Below are positions 29,213 to 40,926 of a stretch of DNA of 64,000 bases, piece by piece; positions within the stretch are counted from its first letter, which is position 1, and each line of letters starts with the position of its first letter. The stretch lies in assembly GCA_030272585.1 (NCBI GenBank), contig BSYQ01000004.1, positions 1,798,001-1,862,000 of the forward strand, read 5' to 3'. The notes under the pieces are model-generated. The model worked only from the letters and a program-made list of their open reading frames with translations, did not search any database and was not told the origin of the DNA. Origin of the DNA: Bryopsis sp. KO-2023 (Eukaryota; Chlorophyta; Ulvophyceae; Bryopsidales; Bryopsidaceae). The translations under genes were made by a program, and so were the position numbers.

Positions 29213-32200
29213 TCACTGAAAACCCTCTTCCCTCAGTTCTTCCTTGAGCGCCAGGCACAGGTTTCTTTTCGCTACTCGTCGCTCCAGTCGCTCCACTCCC
29301 TCCTCGTCCTCCCACACTTGGTCATTCAGCTCCAAAAACAACTGCAATTTATGTAAATTGCACATCTCTGCAGACACAATGGAACCGGCTAAACTTCACA
29401 GCGTTTAATCCATTACACACGATTGGCTCCAAGCATGGGGACCGGTCGAGAAAGAAGAGACTTACCTTCTTCGCCACCAGTGGCAAGTCGAGCCCGTGGT
29501 TTGGATCGAGGAGGGGGTGGAATTCGACGCTCAAATCTGAGTGGGCTCAGCGTATGACTGGCTTTCTCCACAGCCCCACAAATCACGAGTTTCTCAGTCT
29601 TTGTCGCCATCTTTTTCGTCTGTCGTGGGGGGACCTTTTGGAGTTTGGGGATTTTCGTCCCGAGATCATCCCTGGCAACTGGTTTGTCTGTGTTTGTCGC
29701 CATCTTTTTCGTCTGTGGTGGGGGGACCTTTTGAAGTCTGGGGATTTTCGTCTCGAGGTCGTCCCTGGCAACCGGTTTGTTTGTGTTTGTCGCCATCTTT
29801 TTCGTCTGTGGTGGGGGGACCTTTTGAAGTCTGGGGATTTTCGTCCCGAGGTCGTCCCTGGCAACCGGTTTGTTTGTGTTTGTCGCCATCTTTTTCGTCT
29901 GTGGTGGGGGGACCTTTTGAAGTCTGGGGATTTTCGTCCCGAGGTCGTCCCTGGCAACCGGTTTGTCTGTGTTTGTCGCCATTTTTTTCGTCTGTGGTGG
30001 GGGCACCTTTTGAAGTTTGGGGATTTTCGTCCCGAGGTCGTCCCTGGCAACCGGTTTGTGTGTGTTTGTCGCCATCTTTTTCGTCTGTGGTGGGGGGACC
30101 TTTTGAAGTTTGGGGATTTTCGTCCCGAGGTCGTCCCTGGCAGCCATCACTCCATCCTGGGGGATTTCGTCGCAGTTCTTCAGCCCTTCAGCGATCTCGA
30201 TTTTTGAGCTGATCTTTTTGTTTTCGCCTCCCGCCTCCGAAAATTTCCTGACAACTTGCATCTCCTCCTTAGCTCGGAAAAACGGCGCTGCTCCAAAGTC
30301 CACGAAGTGTTTGCAGACGAATCTTTGAAAATCCGTTTCCGTCAGAAGTGGGATGTCGATCTCGACTCCAGGGAGCTTGCAGTTTTTGCTCTCCCGGAGG
30401 ACTTTCAAGTCCTTGCCCTGGCGAGCATCGAGGACTCGGATAGAAATAGTCCCATCGGCCAGCAGTGTTTTGCTTCCAGTGTGGCAGAAATCGTTTTCGT
30501 ATGTGTCTGAACCGCAAAGCTGCTGAATCACGTGATTTGCTCGAGTTCTGACCTTCCCGAATTTTTCAAACATTGCCTCAAAATACTGCTCGTGGCCTCC
30601 ATGCGAAAAGTTCAGTCCGACGATATCAAGAGCAGCGTCTTCCTTGCCTCTTGTGTTCCAGTTTCTTTGGTTTTCCTTGTTGGCCTGTACTCAACATTTT
30701 TCATGCTAAGGGTTGTGTTGTGAGAACTCGAAAGTAGTAGGACGCAAACTTGCACCTTGACATTTTCACCTTTTTTGCCTTCTTTTTGGATTTTACAATT
30801 ACGGTGGCAGCTTTGGCGGCGCTGACTGAAGATGATCCTGCAGCGGTAGAGTGGTGGTTGGCAGGGGCAATTTCGCGGGTGCGTTGTCCTGTGCGGCCGC
30901 AAAGCTTTCCATATTTCTCAATGGTACCTTCTGGTGGCATCGAATCACTGATCTCCAAAGTCTGCAATTCCACCCCGTGCTTGTTGATCTCAAATTTAAC
31001 GGTGGCGACCGTTTCCTGACGTTTCCCTTGTTCATCTGAGGCAGTGAGCATACAACGATTCGTCAATTTTCCTCTTTGAGCGAAATGAATTTCTTGAAAG
31101 AGTTGGGTGCAAAATCTCTGAATGGAAAACAGCGTTGCATAACGCAGCCTTCATAAAAATGCAACTCAGCATTTCAAGAAAAAAACATTCTCACCTTGAC
31201 ATCCCTGTAGTTCAACACCGAAGCTTCCTTCCTCCTGTTGTCCGTCTATCCCACTGAGAAAGGTCTTCGCACGACCAAACTGGAGCACAATGTCGTGAAC
31301 AGCTCGCTTTTTGGGAGCCAGGCCCTTGAAAACATTCAAATCCACCTCGCGAAGAGCACCTTCGAATCCCACCGACGCCACTTGCTTTTCCTCACCACCA
31401 CCCAATCTCCCAGTGCTCTTCTCTGCCAAAAAAGTCATTTCCTTTCCGGAAACTCCTTTCACAGTTCGTGGCTCAAGCACAGGCTCGACGTCTTCCCCCT
31501 CCTGAACATCTCCTCCTTCTTCCTGTGAGTGTTGGCTCTTTCGGAGGGTAGCGATGCCGAATTGCCTCGAAATGGCATCAATTTCCATAGTCGCCAACCT
31601 CTCCTCCAGGACGTCAAGCCGCACTTCATACTTCACTCCAGAAGCATTCTCAAATTCCAGTTGTCTTCCCCGCATCCTTCTTTTTATCTTCCCAGTTTCC
31701 TGAGATGCCTCCTCAAACACCCTTTCCTTGACGATCACATTGATGTCGCGGCCGGACGGCGATGTGAGAGTTTTTTCGCCTTTGTCGACCTCCCTCGTCG
31801 TGTTGAGAGTCAAATCTCTTTGCGATTTGGCCCGCACAGCACCATGCTTCGATGCTGTTTCCTCAAGGGGCATGTGAGAAACAAGGGTATCAAGTTTCTC
31901 AAGCCCCAATTCGTGATCATCTTTTCCTGTACTGATCACGACCTTCTCTACCCGATTCACCCCATCCTCGTCCAAGCACTCCTTCACAAGGTAGAGAAGT
32001 TTTGTAGGATCGAGGTGCGGGGAAATCTCTTGCACAAGCTTTCCATACTCCCCGATCAGGAAAAGCACTGGTTGCTGCCTGATCAAGCTTTGGAAAGTTC
32101 CCAGTTCTATTTCGTATTGTTTCCCATTGAAGGGAACGGTGGAAACTTGCTGCCACCGAATTCCACCTTTCAAACCATCACCACCAGGGGCCTCCTTTCC

Positions 32201-34246
32201 AGATTCTACAATGATGTAGGCCACCTTTCCCTCTGCCCCATTGGCAACGACACATTTTATCATCCATCTGACTTCTTGCTCAGGATTGGGGACGAACATT
32301 CCGTGCTTGGACACAATTGCCTTCGTCGCCAATTGTTTGGGGTATCGATATTGCTCCATAATGTGAAGCGGAACGTAGCATGTTTTGCCAGTGTGCTTCA
32401 CAACACCCATCTCTCGTTCCCCAGATGGCCCAGCCAGAGAAACAGTTGTAAATACCGTTTTTCTATCGACACCCCCTTCATCTTGAACAATCAGCCCCTT
32501 GGAAGAGACGTCGCCATGCTCAGAAAAAATCTCCGAGAGGGGATGCTCCGAACGCCCATCGTGTGTTTGTATGGTCTGTTTTGAGACGACCTCGGTCGCC
32601 TGAACATCCGAACCGCGGGAGTTTTTTGCCACCAGTTGTGCTATTGGCAAGCTCCCAATCGCGTTTTCAAAGCTGTCCAAATCGAAGCCATACCTTTGGC
32701 CACCATGTTCCACGATCGCAACATATTTTCCGCTCTTATCAGTGCCATTTTCCTGCGTGATCAGATGCTTCAATCCATTGCCAGCCACATCTTTGATGTA
32801 TCGAACCTCGACAGGCGAAGACCCAGAGGGGGCTTGTGGCGATGCGTCCCTTGGAACCTCTCCGTGCTTTTTGATAATCTGGGATGGGGATTCGCCGCGA
32901 ATCATATACTCGAAGGTATCCTTGTCGACCAAGTAGCTTTGGCCCTGATGCTTGACGACTGCTTTCCTCAGTATGGTAACATCTGTTTCCCCTTTTTCTG
33001 GGATCTCCACGAGAGTGTACTTGATTTTACCGTAAAAGCTCCAAATAACAGGCCGGCCAATCAAGATAACTTTTGCGACTTGTCCTTGTCCTTCCATAGC
33101 AGCCAAGTGACCCTGCTTCTCAAAGAGAATGTCCAATGGCATCTCGGGAGAAAGTCGTTCGAGAGAATCAAAATCCACACAGTCATCTTCGCCCTCAATG
33201 GCCATTTCCTGGACTTTGCCATCTCCTGCTGTTGCTTCGAGGATATCCTCCCCATTCACATTCTCTTTATCTCCCCGATCAATCAAGTCGAAGAGCTCGT
33301 CGCCTGCCAAATGTCCATGCTCCTCGATGATTTTCGACAGTGGGATGCTTCCATCCAAAGTTTCCAGCAGAACAACGTCGACACAATAGTCTTTACCGTC
33401 GTGCTGGATAGTCGCGATACGATGCGGAAGACCCCCCTTCTCGACGTGAAGTATCGTTGCGTTAATTCTGGCCCCATCTGGTCTTGTTATCCCGCCTCCC
33501 TCCACTTTCCTCTTCAGCGTGAAACGCGTGGGATCCGCCCTTCCTGCCGCGAGCTTTCCATCTTGCTCGATGGATTCGTCATTAGGCAGTCGAGACCCAA
33601 TGTTGGTAATGTCAGTGAGCTGAATACCGTGCTCTTGACCCTCCAACTCTACCACTGCCCCGAGCACAGCTTTTTTCATTTTTGTTTCCCCTGGTTCTCC
33701 CATCGCCAAGCTTGACGACTGTCTTTCCGTTGCATCCAATTCGATGATGTTCTGAACAGCAGGGTATTCCTCCTCAAAAGCCCCCAGCTCCACCTCAGAC
33801 TGTTTTTCAGCATCTTCGATAACAGCGATCTGACGCTCTTCCCCTGTGGAGGATACGACAGTTGCTGCGGAGTCGTGGATGGGTACACGACTGTCGTTAA
33901 AAAGAGCGCGGCTCTCAGAGACCTCATGTGTTCTGGCCGACCCTTCATCGTTTTCGGACGCAGGCTCCTCAGCAAAGCATGAAATCAAAGAAAGAAAAAT
34001 GGCAGGTGGACCCTCGCCCTGGCCATCATCATCCAATGTGGTTGATGCATTTTCCAAACTCCTGGCCCCGTTTTTTGTTCTTCGAAAGGTGGTCAATTCT
34101 TCAGTGAGCCTTTTGAGATCGATGATGGTAGATGGCAGCGAAATGAGATGAGAGTCCAAGTTGCCCGGTGGAATCTGATCCTTGGTTCCTAGGTATGTAC
34201 ATCGAAGTTCAAGTGAGCTTCCCTCACTTGAGGTGATCCACAACAT
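29213..34246 (-). CDS. Large repeat protein of unknown family (about 11 diverged repeats)
   Basis: Four exons (minus): 34246-31195, 31035-30756, 30649-29466, 29367-29213; all borders GT-AG, phases 1, 2, 1, about 1,556 residues. The start is the first ATG of the long frame; an upstream exon cannot be excluded. I do not recognise the protein. Residues about 180-1050 are a chain of diverged units, each with a strand-rich start and a conserved end of the form V-x-x-x-G-K-x-Y-x-V-x-L-x-x-L-E ... P-L-x-x-I-x-x-x-H-G-x-L, for example DGKDYCVDVVLLETL...IIEEHGHLA and NGKQYEIELGTFQSL...IGEYGKLV. The repeats continue across the first intron (EKYGKLCG). Then follow a Lys-rich stretch, a folded-looking segment around AALDIVGLNF, six 31-residue Pro/Lys repeats, and a charged helical C-terminus (VERLERRVAKRNLC). 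No signal peptide or membrane segment; probably intracellular. Confidence 0.75.
29603..30145 (-). repeat. 93-bp coding minisatellite, about six units
   Basis: Within exon 3 of the repeat protein. Units start at 29603, 29696, 29789, 29882, 29975 and 30068, exactly 93 bases apart, each encoding 31 residues around ARDDLGTKIP.LQKVPPPQT followed by KKMATNT. Units are nearly identical at DNA level, so the array is recent or homogenised. Confidence 0.92.
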
Positions 34247-35037
34247 ATGTGGTTGGCAGCCCCAATGATTTTTCAATACACACCATCTTTTTTTAGGGCC
34301 AGAAGCTTCTTTTCAGCCACACAAAATCCCTGTTGGACTCCGCATGGAAGAAGGCCTCTTCGGTTTGAGAGGTAGTTAGGCGCTCGGTCGAAACACCTTA
34401 AACGCACGCGCGACACGGACACGCGTCTTTGCGCCCACCAGGTGTGGTACAAAGCTTTCATTTGATTTGATTTGTACGAGGTTTTTGATGTTGACACTCG
34501 CACAAAGTCGTTTTGGTCTCTTTGCAGATACAGGACCCAGAGATGAGAAATGAGCGCAAACACGCTTATTTAAAGGCGTTTGACTGAGTTTCTGTCGAGC
34601 GAGATCACGTGCTTTAACCACGCTCAGAGTTTCTGTGGAGTTTCTGTGCCTTGGACGTGAGAAGGAGAAACACAAAAAAAAACAGAAACACAAATATGCA
34701 CACCATATATTACAAAAAACCCACTACCAATAACACATAGCCTCATTTTTCATGCCACACATCCAGAGCATACATACAAGTATACAATTATTCGCACCGC
34801 GTTTTTTTCATTTTACAAAACCGATTCACAAAAGCCACCTGAAAGTAATTCAAAACTGCACATACAACATGCCCCTCCCCTCCCCCCTGCAGCCTTTGCA
34901 GAACTAACTATAAAAAAGCTCTGCTTTGCTCTGTCTGGACTGATAGCCTGGATCACCAATACCATCATGTCCAGAAAAAAAAAGCTACAGCTCCAAGAGG
35001 AACCAAAAAAAAACCCAAAGACAAAGACCCAAATTTT
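34247..35037. promoter_or_regulatory. Intergenic region upstream of the repeat protein
   Basis: No supported exon. It lies between the start of the repeat protein and the 3' end of pseudogene F, both on the minus strand, so it probably holds the promoter of the former. A CACGTG palindrome near 34606 is the only motif I note. Confidence 0.35.
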
Positions 35038-37129
35038 TCAATTTTTCAAGGGGGAAGAAACTGAACGACAAGCCACTCCAGTTCTTTCCTTTTCTCCCTT
35101 TGTTTCGATGTCCACGCTGTTTGCAATATGTGTTTGCACAGTGGCGAGGTCACCTTTGCTCGCAGCCATCAGGGAAGCATCTGCGGAGACCGGACCCTGC
35201 GTTGGAAAAAAAAATGAAAACAAAAATGATCGAACTGAACCCCATCATGGCAGACCAGTTGCATTCCAAATCAAACATGGGAAAATCTTAAAAGCGAACG
35301 AACCAAATGTTGAGAAGAATTTCCGTTGCCTGCATGACTTCAAAATTCTTTAAACATTTGGAGTTTCAAATGAAGCAGTTGCAGTTGGGAAAGCAACTAT
35401 GTGAAATTGGACATATGAAATTGGCTAGGGAATTCAATTGCAAGATGAATACAAATTCTTGGCTTGTGAAACAGCCACACACTGGTAAAATAATCGCAAC
35501 TGCACAGTGAACAGTGAATTTTCACCTTCTGGAACAAGCACTTTCTTTCTTTAAATGTATTAATATCGAGTCTCAAATCCCCGTCTGGGGCCCACTGGTT
35601 TCTGAACAATAAAGTGAGGTGCCTGTATCCTATCCTTCCACAGTGGAAATTAAAAAGTGTAATTACGAGCTATTGTTACCTTGCTTGGAGGTGGCTCCAC
35701 AGGAGAGGTAATCGGAGGCACTCCAGTTGGAGTTGCCGTCCCCGTCTGCAGTATCGCAAAATTTGAGAAACAATCAGTTGTCAAAATTTGAAATTTAAAG
35801 CTTTGTCTTGGTCTGCATTCAGCACTGTTTTTCCTGGTAGTTTGTGAAATCCTAGCAAAGTCGGGGCAAAAAAGGGGGAAAAACAAAAGAATACCCGACC
35901 CTTACCATGACACTCCCTGGTTCAGGGCATGAACGCACATGAGGTGATTCTTGATCTGTGCCCACTGCCTCTGGCAGTTGATAGCACTAACCAGCTCCAA
36001 ATCCCTGGAAACCTGCAAAGTGACACTCAATGACCCCCTGGCAGAGGCTCTTCCCCACCCAATTGCAGCCAGAAACTGGCCTGGTCCAATGGAATGACCA
36101 GTCGCCACCATCCTCAGTGGTTTTCCGGTGGATTCATTTTCCAGCTCAACCAGGGCGATCTCATAACCATTGTCAGTGTTTTTTACGAATTGTCCGCCGT
36201 GGGAAATTGTATTGAGTTTGGTATGTTGGTGTTCAAAGTAGGTTTTTCACATGTCGTGAAGACCAATTCTTGGCATGCAAAATATCTGCAGTGAATCTCC
36301 ACTTGCCAAAATAGAAAAAAATCAGAAGTCAACAGCAAACCTAACAAAACTAGGAAACTGGGAGAAAAAAAGTGAAATCTCATACTCAATATTTCATTTC
36401 ATGAATCAAGACACTCAGCATCATTTTCTGCAGCATACAAAACAATAAATTTAACCACAGTTCACTCCATTCACCCTCAATCCTTTTCAATTCCCTCTCA
36501 TCAATGTACAGTATCTCATAAAACTGAACATTTACATTTCCCAATATCCTGTCGGCAATTACCTGAGCTTGATCATTGATCCCCAGTCCACTAATTTATA
36601 CTATTGGGATGCCCAGTGACCTGGTCCCTGAGACACAATGTGCAGCCGTCAAAACCCATTTCTTATTGATCAGCACTCCACCGCAGTCGTACCGTGATAA
36701 GCGAAGAGCCCCCCCCGCTTTGTAGAAGCTTTCTCGCTGCGAGTTGAGCAGTGGAAAGTTCCTTCTTGTCCGCCACCTGTACGTCAAAAAAAGGAGATCG
36801 TTACGCTCCGCTGCGGTAACGTGCCCCGCACCCGTCCAGGATCCACTTGGATCAAAAATCGCACCTGCTGAACCAGGCTCCCGCCGCCATTCGTGTTGTC
36901 TGCATGGAGAACATGGCGCTCGGTATTCCCCGCTTATGCAAGCAACAGTAGTTTTTTTTATATATTTGGCCGAAAATGGACGGGTTGAGAAGGGTTTCGT
37001 AGAAATGGATCGACAAACGCTTTCCGCTTAAAAGACACCTTGATGTGCAGCGCTGTCGCCGCAGAAAAGAATGCACAGGATGAATGTGTTCACGAAAGCG
37101 AGCAGCACCCGCCATTCTGAATGGAACAT
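35038..37129 (-). pseudogene. Copy F: degraded second-type S1 protease with ankyrin-like tail
   Basis: Minus-strand relative of domain 2 and the tail of copies C and H. Recognisable exons: signal peptide 37129-37039 (MFHSEWRVLLAFVNTFILCI), prosegment 36932-36865, His exon 36776-36563 (WVLTAAHC), Asp exon about 36187-35890, Thr/Pro linker 35745-35680, ankyrin-like exon 35196-35038 (LMAASKGDLATVQTHI). Damage: the His exon has a net frameshift and an in-frame TAA after SLGIPIV; the Asp codon reads Glu (YEIALVEL); two bases are missing at the exon end near 35900; the GDSGG exon is absent. The signal peptide is unlike those of the other copies. The last two exons still join in frame, so a short product is not excluded, but protease function is lost. 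Confidence 0.8.
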
Positions 37130-37236
37130 TTTTTGAAAGTGCAACAAAGCAGCGCAAGTGGAAAAGAAAACAGTGATTAGGGCGAGGTTGGGGGACGCTT
37201 TCAAGAAATCAACACGGTCATCTTTCACCATCAGAT

Positions 37237-37499
37237 GTACATGTGCAGTTGGGGTGGGAAGTCCTTTCGAGATCTGCGGATGGGGTTTTGAGCGCCGTCA
37301 GTGAATCCCAACCAACGTTCTCGGACTGTTTGGATTCATGCGCGCCTACCAGAGGTGTTGGAAGAAGAAGCACGCGGACGATAGGTGCACATCGAAGACT
37401 GCACGGGTATTGGATCAGTGGCGGCTGGAACTTCCTCAATTTTCGCAATCTCAGACCGTTCTCCTCCTAGGATCGAACGCGGGGTGGAACCGGCTTCCT
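37237..37499 (+). promoter_or_regulatory. Upstream region of copy G (type II)
   Basis: Type II block again (TGCAGTTGGGGTGGGAAGTC, TTTCGAGATCTGC, ACCAGAGGTG), now directly beside the divergent start of pseudogene F. Confidence 0.4.
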
Positions 37500-39787
37500 A
37501 TGCTTACGTCGTTGATATTGGCACTTTTGTGCGTGTCGACGCAAAGAGTTGCGTGCCGTGATGCGTTAGGTGGGTCGAATGCCGTTCAATTTGGCGTTTT
37601 TCTTGCACACCCCAAAAAGCTGGAACTGGATCTAAGACGTCAAGTCTGCTTTAATTTGCAGGACACTCGCCTGTGGGCGATCGACAGGTGTTGAAATTCT
37701 GATTTTGCACCTATTCATCACCTTCACTTGTAAATATTTTCATATTTTAGCTCTTGCAAAGTGTACTAGATTACAGATCATAATGCTGTTCTTCAGTGTG
37801 ATCTCCTCAAGTTCTGGACTCATTCATTTCTATAGTTCCAGGAACATGTCCCAAATTTTCAAATGTCACCAGATCTGTTTTCTTCAGGGAAAAAAAAACA
37901 CACCAAAACAAAGGGTAAAATAAATAAAAATAATATCGATACACCAAATTCACTCACTCCTCTTGGTTTCTGACTTGAGAGAAGGTTCACCTGTTTGTTG
38001 TTCTGTGTATGAATTAGGTTGACGATTCTTCAGATGTTACAAGCGCCGTCCTCCCACCAACATCAACCTCTTGATCGAAACTAAAGCAATCCTATGACTA
38101 ATACAGAACATTGTTACACACATCCGTCTGTCTTCTCATCTTGATTCCTTTCCAGTTTTCCAACACTCTGCATTTTTGTCCCCAAACAAGGTGTATGTCA
38201 TGAGGATTGTGACAAACTGAATCAAGACCTCTACCATGCTGCCCGTGCTGGGGACTCCCAAAAAGTGAAGGTAGATTTTTTAAGAATTGGTTTGTGCGTA
38301 TGCACGGAAAAAAACCTGGGCTGATGTATGCATCCATCGAACTCCATTATTAGTTGCCGCTAGTGATGGTCATGCGGAACGCGTTGAAATATTAATTGAA
38401 GGAGGTGATTGACTGCATTTTTGAATCTCTGCTGCCAGTGTGGGGTCTGTTTCATGGTGCTTCTTATTGTACCTGTTTCTTTTCCTTTTTTTAATTTGAA
38501 CCCCCTGAAATTCCATGACATTGTGTGGGATGTGCATCCAACTTTGGAATCCATAACCACATAATGGTTGACAATATTGGACGTGACCCAGCTTTTATTC
38601 AGGTGCAAATTGAATTCTGAATTTCAGGGTCCATCTTACTTTCTATTTTGGGCTTTCACCCACAATCGATGATTTCCAGTTTTATCTATTTGCTAAAAAT
38701 ACCCACCAACTTCATGGAATGTTGTTGCAGGGGCCAGCATTGATAGATATGTAGGATTAGACGGAACTGCATTATCTTATGCTGCCAAAAATAGTCACTT
38801 GAATGTTTTCAAGGTCTTGGTCGAAGCAGGTAAATGGATATAGTGGATATCCTCACTTGCAAAAACTCTGGATGTGTCTACTCCCCCATTGCAGCTCTGT
38901 TCTGCGAGAAAAAAACTGTGAAGTGAACAACAACAAAGTTTGACAGCAAACCAAAAATATCACTGCCCAGTGTTACTTTTTTTCCAGCTTTCTTTTTGTC
39001 GAACTTCAGAATCAGTGTGCATTTGAAAGATTTAACTGATCAGCAAGCCTTCTGTTCTAATTTTCTGTGTTCAATCTTGTTCAGCAGTTTCTTTCTCTTC
39101 AGCACAATTTTCATATCCATGAGAAGAAAAATCCATGCATTCTTTTTTTTCTTGGATGGGAGTGGTAAAAAAATATGGCCTTACAAAATTTCTTTTGAAT
39201 TGTTCCACGCTTTAGTGGCTGCTTCTCAATTTCCTGAAAACAAACAAACAAACATCGGATTACTATGCATTGTTTCCTGGAAATACACCATCAAATCCTT
39301 CAGGCATGAAGAAATCATGATCCATATTTTTTTCGTTAAATATTGTTGACTTTCTTTCCATGTGATATTATAGGGGCAACTGTGGACTACAGACTCCCCC
39401 AGAGATACACGCCTTTGATGCTTGCAACGCAAGAAAACAGAATGGATGTGGCAGAGTTTCTCCTGGAATCAGGTGCCCTTGGGGAAAACATTTCACACCT
39501 CTTCAAAGTCGATGCCATTAACACAGCATCAGAAGTCTTTGGAATATTTTGTGCAAGGATGCTAAATCTGAGATTGAGGTGTTGTGCTGCGGTCTGCAGG
39601 TGCTAACGTCAATGCTCATGATAGCTTTGATCGAACACCATTGCACTTGGCACTGCCTATAAAGGAAACCCAGAGTTCATTCAAGTGCTTCTGGACAATG
39701 GAGCTGAAATAGATGCCAAAGATGATTCTGGGGATACCCCATTGTCGTGGGCAGCGTTTTTTGGGAAGGGTGAAGCCATTGAGATTG
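37500..39787 (+). pseudogene. Copy G: signal peptide plus ankyrin exons, protease exons lost
   Basis: Signal-peptide exon 37500-37569 (MLTSLILALLCVST) and micro-exon 37662-37687 are intact. The propeptide exon near 38018 is unrecognisable beyond its first bases and no catalytic exon follows. The first ankyrin exon (38191-38270, DCDKLNQDLYHAARAGD) is one base short. The next (ending 38404) has lost its acceptor. Two 99-nt ankyrin exons are clean (38731-38829 and 39374-39472). The last exon (from 39600) has a one-base frameshift after PLHLAL and breaks off near 39787 into the dispersed repeat. Clearly decayed. Confidence 0.8.
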
Positions 39788-39939
39788 GGTCATTTGGCAT
39801 GGGGTTCTTACAATGGGCTCGTCATGTAGATTATTGAACTTTCCACAAATCTCGCACAGAGATTCTTTTCCAAGCGGAACACAGGTTACCACTGACGGTG
39901 AATACATACTTTGGGTTCAAAGAAAATCTGTTGATGTTA

Positions 39940-40470
39940 ATTTTCAAGAAGAATTTTGTCTGCTGAGTATTATCAAGAGTCATACAGACTTCTTTTAGAG
40001 ATGGGCAGAAACTTTGAGGGGTGGATGTCGGAGTGAACCCACCCGACAAAGTAGGCACTGAAAAAATGGTGAAAAAATGGAATGAGATATTTTCTGTGCT
40101 GGTACACTCTGGTTTGCAACAAAATATGATTTTTATTGTCTGAAAAAAAACACCCAAGAACAAGACATCACTGGGTAGTCAAACAATACACAGTGTGAGA
40201 CGAATACGCTGTGGATGGTAGGCGCTACGAAATGCCAAGCATCAAAACACAGTCACAACCCAAAGAGTTGGCAGAGTTCAACACGTTCATACCGTGGAGG
40301 TGGCGTTTCAGAGATCTTGGGGTTTTCAAAGCAAGTTACATATTGAATTGGTTTCCGCAAAGATCGTGGAGAAACAATTCTGACCGGGTCCGTAGAGTGG
40401 ATCGACGCAAGTAGAATTACGATTCCGTAGAGCGGGGGTACAAATCCCGCTCTCCACATTTTCATTTTCC
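39940..40470. repeat. Dispersed repeat, copy 2, with tRNA-like 3' part
   Basis: Second copy of the repeat seen at 27.6 and 47.1 kb. Its right part (about 40385-40463) has a B-box-like sequence GGGGGTACAAATCCC in a short stem, and 47.3 kb has GGGGGTACGAATCCCC, one base from the tRNA consensus GGTTCGAATCC. This suggests a tRNA-derived SINE. The A box is weak. Confidence 0.5.
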
Positions 40471-40493
40471 CCAATCCACCCCCTCAACCCATC

Positions 40494-40926
40494 ACTTCTC
40501 CGGAGAGCACAGCTGGCCCAACTCCTGAAGCCACCCGTAGAATCACCCGTAGTGTCTTTGGGAATTGTTTTCTGACTGTGCCAAGTCAAACGAAATCAAA
40601 TCGAACGCCATCCACTCTCTTTCATCCTCATTGCAACTCTGGCCAGAGTTCATTCAATTCTTTTTGGACAATGGAGCTAAAATAGATGCCCAAGATCGGA
40701 ATGGGGAAACCCCAGTGTCCTGGGAAGCCTATGATGGGAGTAGCGAGGCCATTGATGTTTTCAAAAATGTCGGGGCTGATCTCAGTATCAAGGACAGGAG
40801 TGGGGATACGGTCCAAGATGAATTCTGTGGGTGCTTGGTATTTGGAAGGGTGTTGGGAAAAAATTTTGTGGGGAAGGGACATGCAGAGAAGGAGAGACAG
40901 AACGCCTCAGAGAAGTTTTGAGAGGT
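40494..40926 (+). pseudogene. Detached linker fragment and last ankyrin exon
   Basis: 40494-40545 resembles the Ser/Thr/Pro linker of the GDSGG exon (TSPESTAGPTPEAT). From about 40639 the last ankyrin exon follows (FIQFFLDNGAKIDAQDRNGE). A one-base shift near 40860 breaks the Cys motif: the other frame carries FCGEGTCREGE and the expected end. The 5' half of the exon is missing. The block 40.2-41.6 kb recurs at 47.1-48.7 kb. Confidence 0.7.

Noticed and set aside
29541-30212. Long plus-strand frames opposite the minisatellite
   Set aside because: Produced by the 93-bp repeat, which is open in several frames; splice phases and composition support the minus strand.
34273-34693. Upstream minus-strand frames as 5' exons of the repeat protein
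   Set aside because: No matching donor/acceptor pair or recognisable sequence; the first ATG of the long exon is used.
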